7,308 bases of DNA from Opitutaceae bacterium UBA4094. GTDB lineage: Bacteria; Verrucomicrobiota; Verrucomicrobiia; Opitutales; Opitutaceae. The translations under genes were made by a program, and so were the position numbers. The stretch covers positions 3,613-10,920 of the forward strand of contig DFYA01000172.1 of NCBI GenBank assembly GCA_002382525.1, read 5' to 3'. The notes beneath the pieces were generated by a model. That model did no database searches. It saw only the letters and a list, made by a program, of their open reading frames with translations, and had not been told where the DNA came from. This document shows positions 1 through 5,707 of the stretch, piece by piece. Each line of letters starts with the position of its first letter. The stretch's first letter is position 1.

Positions 1-324
1 TGGACGCCCGGACACACGTATGGCAGCGCGTGTTTTCAATTTGAGGACAACCTCTTCACCGGCGACACGCTGTTCGCCGAAGGCTGCGGCATGTGCATCG
101 GCGACGGCGCGGACCCGGTCGCGCTGTTTCGCAGCCTGCAACGCCTCAAAGCCTCCCTCGCGCCGCACACGCGCATTTTCCCCGGCCATTCGTATGGCCA
201 GCCGCCGGGGCGGACGTTTTCCTCCCTGCTCAAATCCAACCTCTATCTCCAATTCGACCGCGAGTCCGACTTCGTCGCCTACCGCATGCGAAGAGGACAA
301 ACCGGTTGGGCCAACTTCAAGTAA
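1..324 (+). CDS. PksB/BaeB-like MBL-fold hydrolase (partial, C-terminal part)
   Basis: This is the last 107 residues of a metallo-beta-lactamase-fold hydrolase of the glyoxalase II type; the reading frame is open at the left window edge. Visible motifs are TPGHT (the metal-binding His is residue 5 of this fragment), FTGDTLF (bridging Asp at 22) and FPGHSYG (His at 63). The HxHxDH motif must lie upstream. The tail is what separates it from ordinary glyoxalase II: EGCGMCIGDG after GDTLF, then PPGRTF and a C-terminal segment with LYLQFDRESDFVAYRMR. This closely resembles the stand-alone hydrolases PksB and BaeB that accompany trans-AT polyketide synthases. Their exact job is not settled; thioesterase or hydrolase activity is assumed from the fold. 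It ends 11 nt before the acyltransferase gene, so it is probably in the same operon. Its placement beside two AT-fold genes, as in pksB-pksC-pksD, supports the assignment. Confidence 0.9.
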   Translation, partial: WTPGHTYGSACFQFEDNLFTGDTLFAEGCGMCIGDGADPVALFRSLQRLKASLAPHTRIFPGHSYGQPPGRTFSSLLKSNLYLQFDRESDFVAYRMRRGQTGWANFK

Positions 325-335
325 CGCACGCGACG

Positions 336-1184
336 ATGACCAAAATCTCCCTCTTCCCCGGACAAGGCTCGCAACAAAAAGGCATGGGCGCCGACCTCTT
401 CGATCTGTTTCCCGAGCAGGTCGCCGCCGCCGACAAAGAACTCGGCTACTCCATCAAAGACCTGTGCCTGCACGACGCCGACGATCGCCTCAACGCAACC
501 CAGTTCACACAACCCGCGCTCTACGTCGTTAGCTGCCTCACCCACCTAAAAACGTCGCGAGAAACCGGCGCTCCACAGTTCGTCGCCGGTCACAGCGTGG
601 GCGAATACGCCGCGCTCTTCGCCGCCGGCGCCTTCGATTTCGTCACCGGCCTGCGCCTCGTGAAGAAACGCGGCGACCTCATGAGCAAAGCCAAGAACGG
701 CGGCATGGCCGCAGTCATCGGCATGAGCCGCGAACAGATCGCCAACGTCATTCGCGACTGCGGACACCCGCACCTCTACATCGCCAACCTCAACACGCCG
801 CAGCAAATCGTCATCTCCGGCGCGCGCGAATCGATCCTCGCCGCGCAGCCCGCCTTCGAGTCCGCCGGCGCGCAGGCCTACATCCCGCTCAAGGTCTCCG
901 GCGCCTTTCACTCGCCGTTCATGTCGCAGGCGATGGACGTTTTCTCCCTCTTCCTCGATCAGTTCGACTTCTCCGAGCTGCGTATCCCGACGATCTCCAA
1001 CGTCACCGCGCTGCCCTACGAAAACGACGAGATCCGCGAAAACCTCGCGCTGCAAATCACCCACCCCGTTCGCTGGTGCGACAGCGTGCAATGGCTGCTC
1101 CAGCAACCCTCGCCCGAGTTCACCGAGGTCGGCCCCGGCAATGTGCTGACCGGCATGCTCAGGAAAATCAAAACCGCCCGCTGA
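336..1184 (+). CDS. Stand-alone malonyl-CoA:ACP acyltransferase (trans-AT)
   Basis: A 282-residue FabD-fold enzyme predicted to move malonyl from malonyl-CoA onto acyl carrier proteins of a polyketide synthase whose modules lack their own AT. The ATG at 336 is chosen because the protein then begins with the family's FPGQGSQ oxyanion motif at residues 7-13; the open frame upstream is only overlap with the preceding gene. The nucleophile is Ser87 in GHSVGE (85-90). Arg112 in KKRGDLM is the residue that binds the malonyl carboxylate. GAFHS at 189-193 carries the catalytic His192 and the Phe typical of malonyl selectivity. The stretch LFAAGAFDFVTGLRLVKKRG and the C-terminal EVGPGNVL are closer to trans-ATs such as PksC, BaeC and PedD than to housekeeping FabD. 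Its stop overlaps the next start by one base (TGATG), which suggests coupled translation. A cellular FabD is the alternative, but the neighbours argue against it. Confidence 0.93.
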   Translation: MTKISLFPGQGSQQKGMGADLFDLFPEQVAAADKELGYSIKDLCLHDADDRLNATQFTQPALYVVSCLTHLKTSRETGAPQFVAGHSVGEYAALFAAGAFDFVTGLRLVKKRGDLMSKAKNGGMAAVIGMSREQIANVIRDCGHPHLYIANLNTPQQIVISGARESILAAQPAFESAGAQAYIPLKVSGAFHSPFMSQAMDVFSLFLDQFDFSELRIPTISNVTALPYENDEIRENLALQITHPVRWCDSVQWLLQQPSPEFTEVGPGNVLTGMLRKIKTAR

Positions 1185-1930
1185 TGGCCGGCGCGATTTC
1201 GTTGTTAGCCCAGGTCGCGCCGCTCGACTTGCAGCGCGAAGATTACCGCGCCTCGGCCGCGCTCGCGTGGATCGCCACCGGCGACTTTCAACGCGTCGCG
1301 GAGCGCGCCCCCGACTTCCTGCACGCCGACGAACTCGCCGCGTTTCGCGCGCTCAAAATCGCGCGACGCCAAACCAGTTACCTGCTCGGCCGCTACACCG
1401 CCAAAGCCGCGCTCCACGCGTGCGTCGGCCCCGCGTTCGTTCCGACCGCGATTAACGTAGCACCCGGCGTGTTTAACCAACCGGTCGTTCACGGCCTCGT
1501 CGCCACGCCTCCGCTCGGCGTCAGCATCAGTCACTCCGAGCGCATGGTCTGCGCTCTCGCCTATCCCGAGGAACACCCGATGGCGATCGACGTGGAGGAA
1601 ATCGATGCCGAGCGCACTCACGTGATGTTGACCCAGATCGGCGACGCCGAAGCCGACCGCGCCCGCGCCGCGTGCACCTCGCCCGACCTCGCGGCCACCG
1701 TTGTCTGGTCCGCCAAAGAAGCGCTCTCCAAGGCGCTCCGCTGCGGCATGACCTGCCCGTTTGAAATCTTCGAGACCATCGAACTCGAAGCGCGCGACGG
1801 CTACTATGCCGGACGTTTCAAAAACTTCGCCCAATACAAATTCCACTCGTGGCACCGCCAGACGTCGGTGCTCACCCTTGTCCTTCCGCGGAAAACCGAA
1901 CTGGGTCTCGCACTCCCTCACACGCTATGA
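1184..1930 (+). CDS. Sfp-type 4'-phosphopantetheinyl transferase
   Basis: A 248-residue enzyme predicted to transfer phosphopantetheine from CoA to the conserved serine of carrier proteins, turning apo-ACP domains of the synthase into the active holo form. The Sfp family signatures are present in order: LLGRYTAKAAL near residues 67-77, GVSISHS at 112-118 (CoA binding), AIDVEEID at 134-141 with the Mg-binding Asp136 and Glu138 (usually GIDIE; here Ala replaces Gly), and WSAKEALSKAL at 175-185 with Glu179 and Lys183. The length of about 240 residues is that of the two-subdomain Sfp/Gsp group, not the 120-residue AcpS group. ATG at 1184 is used because it overlaps the preceding stop by one base and leaves a normal N-terminus. 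The stop forms an ATGA overlap with the next gene. The position between two AT-fold genes ties it to the polyketide pathway rather than to fatty acid synthesis. Confidence 0.93.
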   Translation: MAGAISLLAQVAPLDLQREDYRASAALAWIATGDFQRVAERAPDFLHADELAAFRALKIARRQTSYLLGRYTAKAALHACVGPAFVPTAINVAPGVFNQPVVHGLVATPPLGVSISHSERMVCALAYPEEHPMAIDVEEIDAERTHVMLTQIGDAEADRARAACTSPDLAATVVWSAKEALSKALRCGMTCPFEIFETIELEARDGYYAGRFKNFAQYKFHSWHRQTSVLTLVLPRKTELGLALPHTL

Positions 1931-2886
1931 TGGCCAAAAGAAAAATCGTTTGGATGTTCTCCGGACAAGGTTCGCAGTTCCTCGGCATGGGCCGCGATCT
2001 CTACGAAAACGAGCCTGTCTTCCGCGAGTGCATGGACCGCTGCGACCGCATCGCCCGCCCATGGATCAACGCCTCTCTCACCGAGACGATTTACCGCGCG
2101 GATCGCTCGGCCGCCTTCGACGACACGCACCTCACGCACCCCGCGATCTTCTCCGTGCAATGGTCGCTCGCGCGCACGCTGCTCGCACGCGGCCATCGGC
2201 CCGACGTTCTCGTTGGCTACAGCCTCGGTGAAATGGTCGCGCACATCGTGGCGGAGACGATCCCGCTGGAGACCGGACTCGAGTTGTTGCACCGCCACGC
2301 GAGCTTGATGGAGTCCGCCACGCCCGAAGGCGGCATGCTCGCGATCCTCGGCAAACCGGATGAGCTAAAAGCGCATTGGGCGGACATCCCCGACGTATGG
2401 ATTTCCGCGCGGAACTTCGAAAACCACTTCGTCGTGAGCGGCACCACGCGCGCGCTCGACCAATTGGAGAGCCGGCTGGAGGTCGAGAATACCACGCGTC
2501 AACGCCTGCCGATCCGCCGCGCGTTTCACTCACCGTTGATGGAGCCCGCGAAACCGGAATTCCAAACCTGGATCGCCACGCTCCGCCCCGCCCCGCCGAA
2601 GTTCGATATCATTTCGTCGGCCACCGCCGACCGCTCCACCGGACTCGGCAGCCTCTGGACCGCGACGCGCGAGCCGGTCGAGTTCCAACGCACCATTCGC
2701 CGCCTCGAAGCCGAGAGCCCCGACGGTTGCGCCTACGTGGACCTCGGCCCGTCGGGCACCTTAGCGACCTTTGTGAAATACATGCGCGTCGCGCCCCGCT
2801 CGGCCTTTTTCCCGATCATCACGCCCTGGGGAGGCGCCGAGAAAAACATCCAATCCGCCCACCCGAACAGCTCAGAGGCGAGTTAA
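1927..2886 (+). CDS. AT-fold protein, probable PedC-type acyl hydrolase of a trans-AT PKS
   Basis: A 319-residue protein of the acyltransferase fold, distinct from the first AT in this operon. It begins with an IVWMFSGQGSQ motif (7-17), followed by PVFRECMDRCD, a combination seen in the PksD/PedC group. The nucleophile is Ser99 in GYSLGE (97-102) and the catalytic His is His201 in AFHSPLM. Aligning it by eye with the first AT, the carboxylate-binding Arg (Arg112 there, in KKRGDLM) falls on His124 (HRHASLM). Loss of this Arg fits an enzyme that does not use malonyl-CoA. PedC of the pederin pathway has been shown to hydrolyse acyl groups from carrier proteins, which is read as proofreading of stalled chains, and I infer the same here. 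An AT of unusual substrate choice is the alternative. Two ATGs are adjacent (1927, 1930); the first gives the 4-nt ATGA overlap. The C-terminal tail after residue 300 looks unstructured. Confidence 0.9.
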   Translation: MMAKRKIVWMFSGQGSQFLGMGRDLYENEPVFRECMDRCDRIARPWINASLTETIYRADRSAAFDDTHLTHPAIFSVQWSLARTLLARGHRPDVLVGYSLGEMVAHIVAETIPLETGLELLHRHASLMESATPEGGMLAILGKPDELKAHWADIPDVWISARNFENHFVVSGTTRALDQLESRLEVENTTRQRLPIRRAFHSPLMEPAKPEFQTWIATLRPAPPKFDIISSATADRSTGLGSLWTATREPVEFQRTIRRLEAESPDGCAYVDLGPSGTLATFVKYMRVAPRSAFFPIITPWGGAEKNIQSAHPNSSEAS

Positions 2887-2888
2887 TC

Positions 2889-2928
2889 CAATGGGATCGG
2901 ACAACTTCCGAATACGCATACCCCATTG
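2889..2928. other. Nested inverted repeat between the PKS operon and tRNA-Thr
   Basis: The arms CAATGGG (2889-2895) and CCCATTG (2922-2928) pair perfectly over 7 bp. Inside them TCGGA (2897-2901) pairs with TCCGA (2907-2911) around a 5-nt loop. It begins 3 nt after the AT-fold stop codon. There is no T-tract on the + strand (A6 follows), so it is not a standard intrinsic terminator for the operon. It may protect the mRNA 3' end or mark the edge of an inserted segment. Confidence 0.45.
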
Positions 2929-2937
2929 CGAAAAAAC

Positions 2938-3012
2938 TGGAGCCGATGGTCGGAGTTGAACCGACGACCAGCGGTTTACGATACCGCTGCTCTACCACTG
3001 AGCTACATCGGC
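2938..3012 (-). tRNA. tRNA-Thr (anticodon CGT)
   Basis: Read on the minus strand, the full cloverleaf is present. The acceptor stem is GCCGATG (3012-3006) with CATCGGC (2948-2942), 7 perfect pairs. The D stem is GCTC/GAGC. The anticodon stem GCGGT/ACCGC encloses the loop ATCGTAA, giving anticodon CGT (genomic 2980-2978), which reads Thr codon ACG. The variable loop is TGGTC, and the T stem GTCGG/CCGAC encloses TTCAACT. The discriminator base is T, followed by an encoded CCA at 2940-2938. The gene runs opposite to its neighbours, with its 3' end toward the polyketide operon and its 5' end 62 bp from the queA start. A run of six T lies on the minus strand (2936-2931), one base beyond the CCA, and may serve as a weak transcription end. 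I see no convincing promoter. Confidence 0.97.
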
Positions 3013-3074
3013 GTGCACAGGAAGAGCGGAAGAAACTCGCCGTCACTCCAATCGCAAGCCTCATTTTCCCTCCC

Positions 3075-4169
3075 GTGCCGCTTTCGACCGATCTCTTCGA
3101 CTACACCCTGCCCGCGCACCTCGTGGCGCAGACCCCCGCCGCCCGCCGTGACGCCTCGCGCCTGATGGTGATCAACCGCGCCGATCGCACCGTCGCCCAC
3201 CACACATTCGCCGATCTTCCTCAGTTTCTCCACGCGGGCGACACGCTCTTCCGCAACAACGCCGCCGTGCTCCCCGCCCGTCTTCACGCGCGGCGCCCCA
3301 CCGGCGGCGTCATCGAGTGCCTGCTCCTCCGCCCCGACACCACCCACGGCGACAACGTCTGGTGGTGCCTCGTCCGCCCCGGGAAAAAACTTCCCGTCGG
3401 CGCTACGTTTGCTCAGGACGAGGACTTCTCCGGCACCATCCTCGCCAAAGATCCCGAGGGCGCCGCGCTCATTCGTTTCAACACGCCCGCCGGTCAATCG
3501 ATCGTCGACGTCGCTAATCGCCTCGGCGATGTGCCGCTGCCGCCCTACATCGAGCGCGCCAACCCTACTGCGGAACGCCCCCGCGACATCGAACGCTACC
3601 AAACCGTCTACGCCGACCGCGCCCGCCAAGTCGCCGTCGCCGCCCCGACCGCCGGCCTCCACTTCACGCCCGAGTTGTTCGCCACCCTCGCCGCCCAAGG
3701 CGTCTCAACCGCCGAGATCACGCTCCACGTCGGACTCGGCACGTTTAAACCCATCGACGCCGCCACCGTCGAAGAACACGCGATCCACCGCGAACTCTAC
3801 GAACTGCCCGTCGCCACCCAACAGGCGCTATTCCCCGCCTCGCGCGCCGAGCCCGCAGGGCGTCGTATTGCCGTCGGCACTACAAGCGTGCGGTCGATCG
3901 AAGATTTCCTGTCGCGCCACGCCGCGCCGCTCGATCAGCCGCATTTCGCCGAAGCCGGCATCTATATCTACCCGCCGCGCACGTTCGCCGGTGTGGACGC
4001 GCTCATCACCAACTTCCATCAGCCGCGCTCCACGTTGCTTTGCCTCGTGTCGGCATTCCTCACGCCCGGTTCGACCGACGGCATCGCTTGGCTCAAGGAA
4101 CTCTACGCCGAGGCCATTGCCCGCGAATACCGCTTCTTCAGCTACGGCGACGCCATGTTGATTTTGTAG
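3075..4169 (+). CDS. queA: S-adenosylmethionine:tRNA ribosyltransferase-isomerase
   Basis: A 364-residue cytoplasmic enzyme that transfers and isomerises the ribose of S-adenosylmethionine onto 7-aminomethyl-7-deazaguanine at tRNA position 34, giving epoxyqueuosine, the second-last step of queuosine synthesis. The family pattern runs over the whole length: FDYTLPAHLVAQTP (8-21), DTLFRNNAAVLPARL (56-70), the NRLGDVPLPPYI segment (148-159), YQTVYA (175-180), AAPTAGLHF (189-197), HVGLGTFKPI (218-227), EEHAIHRELYELP (233-245), GTTSVRSIE (268-276), TNFHQPRSTLLCLVSAF (312-328) and FFSYGDAMLIL at the end. GTG at 3075 is taken as start because it puts the conserved FDYxLP motif at its usual place about 8 residues in. 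The first in-frame ATG downstream would delete that motif, and the frame upstream runs across the tRNA gene. It is divergent from tRNA-Thr. No ribosome binding site is visible. Confidence 0.95.
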   Translation: MPLSTDLFDYTLPAHLVAQTPAARRDASRLMVINRADRTVAHHTFADLPQFLHAGDTLFRNNAAVLPARLHARRPTGGVIECLLLRPDTTHGDNVWWCLVRPGKKLPVGATFAQDEDFSGTILAKDPEGAALIRFNTPAGQSIVDVANRLGDVPLPPYIERANPTAERPRDIERYQTVYADRARQVAVAAPTAGLHFTPELFATLAAQGVSTAEITLHVGLGTFKPIDAATVEEHAIHRELYELPVATQQALFPASRAEPAGRRIAVGTTSVRSIEDFLSRHAAPLDQPHFAEAGIYIYPPRTFAGVDALITNFHQPRSTLLCLVSAFLTPGSTDGIAWLKELYAEAIAREYRFFSYGDAMLIL

Positions 4170-4218
4170 GTCAACCGCTTGCGCTTTCGCGGTGCATGCT
4201 TTCCCTCACCGCCATCGC

Positions 4219-4527
4219 ATGACGAACCCGCCTCCGGCTTCCGTTCCGCCTTCGCCGCCCACACCCGGTGTAGCCGCTTGGCGCATTCTCCTTCGCATGT
4301 TCGCCGGCATCGCTTCGCTGTTCCTTTTCGCCTACTGGGCGGCCGCGGGCGGTAACCGGGGCTGGACCAAAAACCAACTTGCCGAGAAACAAACTGACGA
4401 GGTCACCGGCATCGAATTCCTCGTCTACAAAGATCACTTTATGCCCGGCATCGAGTTTCTCGGGCTCGGCCTCTTCCTGCTCATTGTGCTCTTCGCGATC
4501 ACGTTCATCGGGCGCCGCCCGCGTTAA
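4219..4527 (+). CDS. Small membrane protein with two predicted helices, function unknown
   Basis: A 102-residue protein that I do not recognise. After a Pro-rich N-terminus (residues 4-16) there is a hydrophobic segment at about 24-43, a polar stretch of some 30 residues with the pattern WTKNQLAEKQTDEVTGIEFLVYKDHF, and a second hydrophobic segment at about 77-97, ending in the basic tail RRPR. This suggests an inner-membrane protein with a short periplasmic loop and both ends in the cytoplasm, by the positive-inside rule. ATG at 4219 is preferred; an in-frame ATG at 4192 would add nine residues and cannot be excluded. It lies 49 nt after queA and 41 nt before the YceI-family gene, so it may share a transcript with either. 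Codon use looks like that of its neighbours, which supports a real gene despite the small size. Confidence 0.75.
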   Translation: MTNPPPASVPPSPPTPGVAAWRILLRMFAGIASLFLFAYWAAAGGNRGWTKNQLAEKQTDEVTGIEFLVYKDHFMPGIEFLGLGLFLLIVLFAITFIGRRPR

Positions 4528-4568
4528 TCGCCATCCCTCTCCGTTTTCTTCACACACCACCCACACCC

Positions 4569-5183
4569 ATGAAACTCCCGCTCCTGTTCACCGCCTCCCT
4601 CGCCTTCGCCTCCTCGCTCGTCGCCGCGCCCACGGTCTTCGACTTCAAAGATCCGAAGGGCGTCAATGCGGTCCAGTTCTACCTCGATTCTCTCCTCGAA
4701 CCGATCGTCGGCACGGCCAGCGGCGTGACCGGCGAGATCACCTTCGACCCCGACGCCCCCGCCGCCACCACCGGCACCATCGTCGTGGCCTCCTCCTCGC
4801 TCAAGACCTCCAACTCCACCATGACCGAGCACATGCTCGGCGACGGTTGGATCGACGCCACCGCGCATCCCGAGATCACGTTCGAACTAGTCAAACTCGA
4901 CAACGTGAAAACCGCCAGCGGCACCACCACCGCCGACGCCTCGGGTAAGTTCACCCTCAAGGGCGTCACCAAGGACATCACCGTTCCGGTCAAGCTCACC
5001 TACCTGCCCGACGCCCTCGAGAAACGCACCAAGCCCGGCAACAAAGGCGACCTGCTCGTCGTGCGCGGAGAGTTCACGATCAACCGCGCCGACTACGGAA
5101 TCAAACCCGGTCAAAACGAGGACAAGGTCGCCAGCGAGATCAAGCTCACCCTAGCCATCGTCGGCAGCGCTCCCAAGGCCTGA
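4569..5183 (+). CDS. Secreted YceI-family protein
   Basis: A 204-residue protein of the YceI family, whose lipocalin-like beta barrel binds polyisoprenoid or other long-chain lipids. A Sec signal peptide is visible: Lys2, a hydrophobic core over residues 3-18 and a probable cleavage after VAA (18-20), so the mature protein should be periplasmic or exported. Family features follow: FDFKDPKGVNAVQFYLDS with a VxF-like first strand, SGVTGEITFDP (51-61), a segment with SNSTMTEHMLGDGWIDATAHPEITF (81-105) that matches the conserved region R/NxxM..H..x.FxD...PxI.F of the family, GKFTLKGVTKDITVPV (126-141), and EFTINRADYGIKPGQ (168-182) near the end. The ligand cannot be told from sequence. It is followed by an intrinsic terminator, so it closes its transcription unit. 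The start is the only ATG before the signal peptide; no Shine-Dalgarno sequence precedes it. Confidence 0.92.
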   Translation: MKLPLLFTASLAFASSLVAAPTVFDFKDPKGVNAVQFYLDSLLEPIVGTASGVTGEITFDPDAPAATTGTIVVASSSLKTSNSTMTEHMLGDGWIDATAHPEITFELVKLDNVKTASGTTTADASGKFTLKGVTKDITVPVKLTYLPDALEKRTKPGNKGDLLVVRGEFTINRADYGIKPGQNEDKVASEIKLTLAIVGSAPKA

Positions 5184-5217
5184 CCACATTCCTCGTCCTC
5201 CGCGTCACGACGCCCTC

Positions 5218-5248
5218 GGACGGCCCGCAAAGGCCGTCCTTTCTTTTT
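5218..5248 (+). terminator. Intrinsic terminator after the YceI-family gene
   Basis: GGACGGCC (5218-5225) and GGCCGTCC (5232-5239) form a perfect 8-bp GC-rich stem with a 6-nt loop. It is followed directly by TTTCTTTTT (5240-5248). It starts 34 nt after the stop of the YceI-family gene and separates it from the TPR gene. Confidence 0.88.
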
Positions 5249-5274
5249 GGCACGCGCCCGCTACCGTCCGCCGC

Positions 5275-5637
5275 ATGACCGACGCCGAACTCCAGACCCT
5301 GATCGAAGACGCCACGTTTGATTACACCATGGGCGAGACCGACGCGGCCCTCGCGAAACTCGCCCGCGCCACCGACGCCGCGCCCGCTTCCTTCGAGGCC
5401 TGGCATGCGTTGTCGGAAATCCATTTCAGCCTGCGCCGTTTCGACGACGCCCTCCACGCCGCCGACAAAGCCCACGCGATCCGCCCCGACGACCTTTTTA
5501 TCAACACCACGCTGTCGCGCATCTGGATGGAAAAAGGCGACAAGGCCACCGCCGAAAAATTCGGCGCGCAGGCAAAAATCCTAAGCTGGAAAGATCAGCT
5601 CAAAAACCCCGACGCTCACCAAGGCGGCATCGCCTGA
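5275..5637 (+). CDS. Small tetratricopeptide-repeat protein
   Basis: A 120-residue, mostly helical protein built from about three TPR units: residues 5-37 (pattern ATFDYTMGETDAALAKLARA), 38-71 (AWHALSEIHFSLRRFDDALHAA.KAHAIRP, the clearest repeat) and 72-103 (NTTLSRIWMEKGDKATAEKFGAQAK). The A/G-x-x-x-Y/F and A-L spacing of TPR helix pairs can be seen in each. There is no signal peptide or membrane segment, so it should be cytoplasmic, and TPR arrays usually serve protein binding. The partner is unknown. It starts 26 nt after a terminator and so needs its own promoter close to the ATG. A TACCGT hexamer at 5262-5267, 7 nt before the ATG, resembles the -10 of the accA promoter, but no -35 is visible at the right distance. 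It ends 70 nt before accA. Confidence 0.88.
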   Translation: MTDAELQTLIEDATFDYTMGETDAALAKLARATDAAPASFEAWHALSEIHFSLRRFDDALHAADKAHAIRPDDLFINTTLSRIWMEKGDKATAEKFGAQAKILSWKDQLKNPDAHQGGIA

Positions 5638-5665
5638 TTGTAAAATTCAAGCAACGCCGCGCCAA

Positions 5666-5695
5666 TTGACAGCCGCGGAACCTCCCGCCTAACCT
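5666..5695 (+). promoter_or_regulatory. Sigma70-like promoter of accA
   Basis: A perfect -35 hexamer TTGACA (5666-5671) is followed, after an 18-nt spacer, by TAACCT (5690-5695), a reasonable -10. Transcription would start around 5702, only about 6 nt before the accA ATG at 5708. The mRNA would then have almost no leader and no room for a Shine-Dalgarno site. The promoter lies in the 70-nt gap after the TPR gene. Confidence 0.7.
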
Positions 5696-5707
5696 CCGCC
5701 GCTTCAC

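Noticed and set aside
93..335. Longer N-terminus for the first acyltransferase, starting at 93.
   Set aside because: The extra 81 residues overlap the MBL-fold gene out of frame and are Arg/Pro-rich. The ATG at 336 places the FPGQGSQ motif at its usual position.
546..1106. A 186-codon open frame on the minus strand opposite the first acyltransferase.
   Set aside because: Shadow of a gene with unmistakable AT motifs; low-complexity composition and no neighbour on that strand.
1205..1921. A 238-codon open frame on the minus strand opposite the PPTase gene.
   Set aside because: The + strand carries clear Sfp motifs. The antisense product is rich in Gly, Val, Glu and Arg without a recognisable motif, as expected for the shadow of a GC-rich gene.
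2376..3074. Open frame upstream of and continuous with queA, which would give a 597-residue protein.
   Set aside because: It runs in a different frame through the second AT gene and across the whole tRNA gene. The residues before 3075 are Arg/Pro-rich and unlike QueA.
3003..3698. A 231-codon minus-strand open frame opposite queA and touching the tRNA.
   Set aside because: Antisense shadow, Gly/Val/Glu-rich, and it overlaps the tRNA-Thr gene.
3409..4161. A 250-codon + strand open frame inside queA.
   Set aside because: The product is mostly Ser, Pro, Arg and Thr, the normal out-of-frame reading of this GC-rich gene; queA motifs cover the region in another frame.
5247..5267. TTGGCA (5247-5252) and TACCGT (5262-5267) as a standard promoter for the TPR gene.
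   Set aside because: The spacer is only 9 nt, far from 16-18, and the -35 would lie in the terminator T-tract. Only the -10-like hexamer is kept as a note.
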